In this document: in pieces, positions 60,151-64,000 of the stretch
How positions within the stretch are numbered: position 1 is the stretch's first letter
Layout: every line of letters begins with the position of its first letter
Source: Camellia lanceoleosa
Lineage: Eukaryota; Streptophyta; Magnoliopsida; Ericales; Theaceae
DNA length: 64,000 bases
Direction of reading: 5' to 3'
NCBI GenBank assembly: GCA_025200525.1
Contig: CM045762.1
Span: 86,432,717-86,496,716, forward strand
Made by a program: the position numbers and the translations under genes
The notes under the pieces: model-generated
What the model was told of the DNA's origin: nothing
What the model saw: the letters and a program-made list of their open reading frames with translations, nothing else
The model's database searches: none

Positions 60151-63090
60151 TTATTTAAATATTCATTTGTGATGGAAAAAAAAAAATTCCCAATCCTGCT
60201 CAGTTCCCCTCATTTTTTTTTTTTTTTTTCCATTCCCGCCCAAATATGCCTCCCCAAGACAAAAAAAAAAAAAAAAAACCCAAAAATCCCCAATCTCTTA
60301 GAACCAAAATCCCTAATCTTTTCTACCAAATATCCCCATATCTCTCTCTATCTTTCTCGCGCGCGACTGTGAGCATGGCAGACGACGGCGTCGAGCCACG
60401 ATAGCTACAGATATATATGTTTACATACACCAGTCAGGCATTAGAGTGTTAAGCTCGAGTCCTCTTCACACATAAAATTCCTAGCTCTAGCTCCACTCTT
60501 AGACGTTCAATGGTGTTGTGTCCCTTGAATACTTGCTCAATTTTGCTTAATGGCGTTGTGTCGCTTGACAAACCTAATACAGGTCACGATTCATCATCTT
60601 TCTTGAATACTTGCTCAATTTGGTTCTTGTATTGTGTTAAAAGTTTGGTTTGGAGGGTTTAGAGTTGTAAAATTTTGTACTGAAATTTGAGTTATATGAT
60701 TGTTTCTGAGAGAATAATTGCTATTATGGTATGATTCTTTGATACCATCTTTTTAGGGTTTTTAATGATTGTGTAATGCAGTCAAATTTCTTTGCATGAT
60801 TCTTCTTTTTTTGGTCCTGTTTGTTGAATTTAATGCTATGTTCTGTTCTTGAATATTTTTTTAGAGGGAACTGTTCTTGAATTTATTCTTGTATATTATG
60901 TTAAAGTTTGGTTTGGAGGATTTAGAGTTGTAAAAATTTTATGGGTGCTTCCAGAATTTTGGCTTCAAATTTGAGTTATATGATTGTTTTTGAGGGAGTG
61001 TATATTGAAATTTCCCTACAAGCTAAAATAAAAATTATTAATTTAAGGGAGTGTATATTAAAATTTTCCCATAAGTTAAAACTGTTATACATAAAAATTA
61101 TTATTTTTTAATTACATGGCTCTAATTTAATGGGATTGGAGTAACATAATTTAAGGGATGATGTTTTCTGAAAATGTGTTTACATATCTTCATATATATG
61201 TTTCTTTGTGTATACGTCAATATATTAAATACAACGGATGGAAGATATTAGAGAAAAAAAATTAAGATATAAGTGTCATTAAATTCAATCAAATTTGTTC
61301 CTCCAGTCATTTAATGTAGGTCAATCTAAATTTGACAACGAACTGTTGAGAATCTTTACACTTAATTAAAAATCTGGTTGTTGTATGTGTCTGCGCTTTT
61401 GTGAGGTAAGCTTCAAAGAGGTGTTTGTCCCTTACATTAGGGTAAGTCTCAGCATCTCTAGCCTCAAAGTTCCTTTAAAAAATGTAGTTAAACAATGTAT
61501 ATATGGTGTAAAAGAATTGTAGTGTTGCAGATGTTTGAAGACCATAATAAGTAGACAAAAGGTTCCATGTTCTTTATGTTCTCCCTTTTGTGTTTATTTT
61601 TGTGCTTTCTTGTTATATATATATATATATAATAAAAAAAAAATGCAGGGAACCTTGACTGACAATAACATAAAGGGAGTGTATGCAAAATCTTGACTTT
61701 CTGTAGGTTTATTAGTATCAGACTAATTTATTGGATTGACCTTATGTAATTTTGCAGATTAATTTGGCTCACGTAACTCTTAAAAGGCTGTCGGCTCATT
61801 GGTTAACCAAAAGAAGGCAGAGATTTGGATATCAAGCTTCAGCGATTGGAGAAATTTTTTTTGGATAAAGTCCCTCTGGATAAAGGCAGAGATGTTTGTA
61901 TAGGCTGGTTGTTATCTACATAATCACAAACCTGGTTTGTTCAAGGAGAGTGAAACAAAGTCCCTCTTGAAATAAGGTGATCCTCAATAATTTATCTTTT
62001 TACATTTCTTAAGCCTCACCTCTAGAAACAGTTCAGGCTGACTATCCAAATAAGTTTTTATCATTGTAATTTAGAATGCAACTCAGAGAGGATTTCATTT
62101 TTTTTTCTCCATAACCTGGGTTACTAAAAGACAAAAAAACAAGACGATTTTTTCTTTCACTAAGATAAATTTTTTTAATAAAGATTATCCTTTTGTTTTC
62201 TAACATGTTAAAGAGCATGATGACTCCTTATAAATATCATCTGTTATTGCTTTGGTGTTTTTGAAGCTCTTTTTTTTAATATAATTATTATTATTTCTTT
62301 TCATTTTTTTTTTGTCTGTGCAGGGATGGATGCCCAAGTATCATATGCATTTCATGCTGAGAGGAAGTTAAATCCAGACAAGTTTAAAAATCAGTTAGTT
62401 AATCAAGTTAATCAACTCTATTTGGTTTTGAATTTTCCAAAACAAGTTACTTATCTTGCTAAATTAGTATAGCATTTATTTGTATGAGTTATTAATTTAT
62501 ATTCAAAAGAAATAAGTCAATAAATTAATTTTTCATAAACCTCTGCATAAAACCGTATATCTAAGCCATGGTGCCCTGAACTGATGCAACATTGTTGTTG
62601 TATCTCTGAAGAATGGTTCTCTGCACAATTTCCACTATCATTCTCAATATTAGGCAGCATTTTATCCTGTATTAATTTAGATTATATTTTCTTAATATTT
62701 AATTTCTCCCTCAGAAAATGAAATTCTTTAATATCCTTAAAGTTGTGGATGTATGCTAGCTTCAAGTTTGTGAATATAAGTTAGTTATCTGAGAATAACC
62801 ATATGCACAAAACCTGAAAGTCATTTATGTCTATTTGTTATACTTAGTTACTAATTATTACTACTAACGGATGCAAATATAGTAGGTAGTTGAATCTTGA
62901 TTGTTCCCTTAGCTATTAATATGAGATTTTGAGTGGTTAAAAAATACAAGCATTTTGATGTGTTCATGGCATCATAGATATGGAAGTGCGTTTTAGGTTT
63001 GTTTTTGCTTATTTATTCATATGGGCTGGAATTTAACCACACAAAGAAGTAAAACACAAGGTGTAAAAGGTCAGGTCTACCATTAGCAAA
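60151..63090. other. Interval without a recognised gene
   Basis: Poly(A) runs flank 60115-60280. At 60375 ATG opens only nine codons (MADDGVEPR) after a leader-like TCTTTCTCGCGCGCGACTG. Candidate acceptors with TGCAG precede 61760 and 62325 (GGATGGATGCCCAAGTATC), so remnants of a transcribed gene are possible, but no family could be named. A TA run lies at 61615-61631. Confidence 0.4.
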
Positions 63091-64000
63091 CTAGGCAAAC
63101 CAATTCCCTAAGAAATTTAGAATTCGAGGTGTTGACACCCCAAAATCACCAAACAGTGTTGGTTTGGCAGGAAACTTGGCACACACGACCACCTAGGCAC
63201 AAGAGACTTGTGGGAGAAGACGGGACTCTAATCGGGTTCCCGGTTTGGGAGTTAGAGTCAGATTTCACTCTAGGCAAACTAGTTCCTTAAGAAACTTGAA
63301 TTCGAGGTGTTGACGCCCCAAAATCACTAAACAGGGTCAGATTGGCATGAAACTTGGCACACACGACCGCCTAGGCACGAGAGACTTGTGGGAGAAGACG
63401 GGACTCGAATCGGGTTCCTAGTTTGAGAGTTATAGCTGGATTTCGGTCTAGGCAAACTAGTTCCTTAAGAAATTTGAATTCGAGGTGTTGACGCCCCAAA
63501 ATCTCCAAACGGCGTAGGTTTGGCACGAAACTTGGCACACACGACCGCCTAGGCACGAGAGACCTGTGGGAGAAGACAAGACTCCAATCGGGTTCCCGGT
63601 TTAAGAGTTAGAGTCGGATTTCACTCTAGGCAAACTAGTTCCTTAAGAAATTTGAATTCGATGTGTTGACGCCCCAAAATCGCCAAACAGCGTCGGATTA
63701 ACATGAAACTTGGCACACACGACTGCCTAGGCACGAGAGACTTTTGGGAGAAGACGGGACTCAAATCGGGTTCTTGGTTTGGGAGCCGGATTTCGGTCTA
63801 GGCAAACTAGTTCCATAAGAAATTTGAATTCGAGGTGTTGACATTCCAAAATCTCCAAACGGCGTCGGTTTGGCATGAAACTTGGCACACACGACCGCCT
63901 AGGCACGAGAGACTTGTAGGAGAAGACAGGACTCCAATCAAGTTCTTGGTTTGGGAGTTAGAGCCAGATTTCACTCTAGGCAGACTAGTTCTTTAAGAAA
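63091..64000 (+). repeat. 178-bp satellite-like tandem repeat, two-unit higher-order pattern
   Basis: Unit starts (CTAGGCAAAC and variants) lie at 63091, 63270, 63448, 63626, 63798 and 63976, giving periods of 179, 178, 178, 172 and 178 bp. The array runs off the right edge. Diagnostic positions alternate. Units 1, 3 and 5 have GGTTTGGCA, whereas units 2 and 4 have GATT followed by a CATG. The junctions end TTTCACTCTAGG, TTTCGGTCTAGG, TTTCACTCTAGG, TTTCGGTCTAGG, TTTCACTCTAGG in turn. There is no coding potential. Confidence 0.93.

Noticed and set aside
61488..61760. Right terminus of the CACTA-like element at GAATTGTAGTG (about 61514)
   Set aside because: Only part of the terminus matches, no subterminal repeats precede it and no matching 3-bp duplication was seen.
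63091..64000. tRNA-like B box in the 178-bp unit (ACTCGAATCGGGTTCC)
   Set aside because: No A box or cloverleaf could be built, and the word varies between units.

Overview
The window looks like nuclear DNA of a woody or other repeat-rich eudicot plant. It is AT-rich, genes have long introns with GT/AG borders, and almost all of the remaining sequence is transposon-derived: PIF/Harbinger, MULE, hAT, CACTA, Helitron-like, LINE, SINE and LTR elements. No bacterial features, rRNA or tRNA genes were seen. All calls come from reading the sequence and from remembered family features; no database search was possible.

Layout. 1-1141 is the right part of a PIF/Harbinger element with a broken transposase. 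1163-1400 is a LINE ORF2 scrap. 2528-3454 is a Qa-SNARE (syntaxin, SYP12-like) reading frame interrupted by two TAG codons. 7161-9365 is a solo LTR with a perfect 5-bp target duplication; it splits an older reading frame. 11137-20526 is a nest of LTRs: one LTR is invaded by a second in the opposite orientation, which is invaded by a third of the second's own family. 20485-21724 is a decayed FAR1-type gene. 24198-35262 is a large (about 11 kb) MULE carrying a mudrA-type transposase (four stops) and, convergent to it, a gene with a DUF1985-like region, coiled coils and an Ulp1/C48 protease end.

36150-41218 is the only clearly intact host gene: four exons encoding a 101-residue, probably mitochondrial, single-pass membrane protein. 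43068-49929 is a run of non-autonomous hAT and hairpin elements, five of them with recognisable flanking direct repeats, two of them inside one broken hairpin MITE. 50522-57678 holds a pair of Helitron-like copies, a 780-bp tandem duplication and a second solo LTR (52854-55450). 57745-60150 is a CACTA-like end with hairpin subterminal repeats followed by a 1.4-kb polypyrimidine tract. 63091-64000 is a 178-bp tandem repeat that alternates as a two-unit higher-order repeat and runs off the right edge.

The two most unusual signals are regulatory-looking. (1) Three LTRs carry palindromic hexamers (CTCGAG or relatives; CACGTG in the third) arranged in pairs. In two LTRs all eleven pairs are spaced exactly 20 bp. 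(2) The MULE is peppered, only in its non-coding parts, with the palindrome AGTGATAAATTTATCACT or its half-sites, and it encodes a DUF1985/Ulp1-type protein. That combination recalls the VANC anti-silencing system of Arabidopsis VANDAL elements, but with a different motif.
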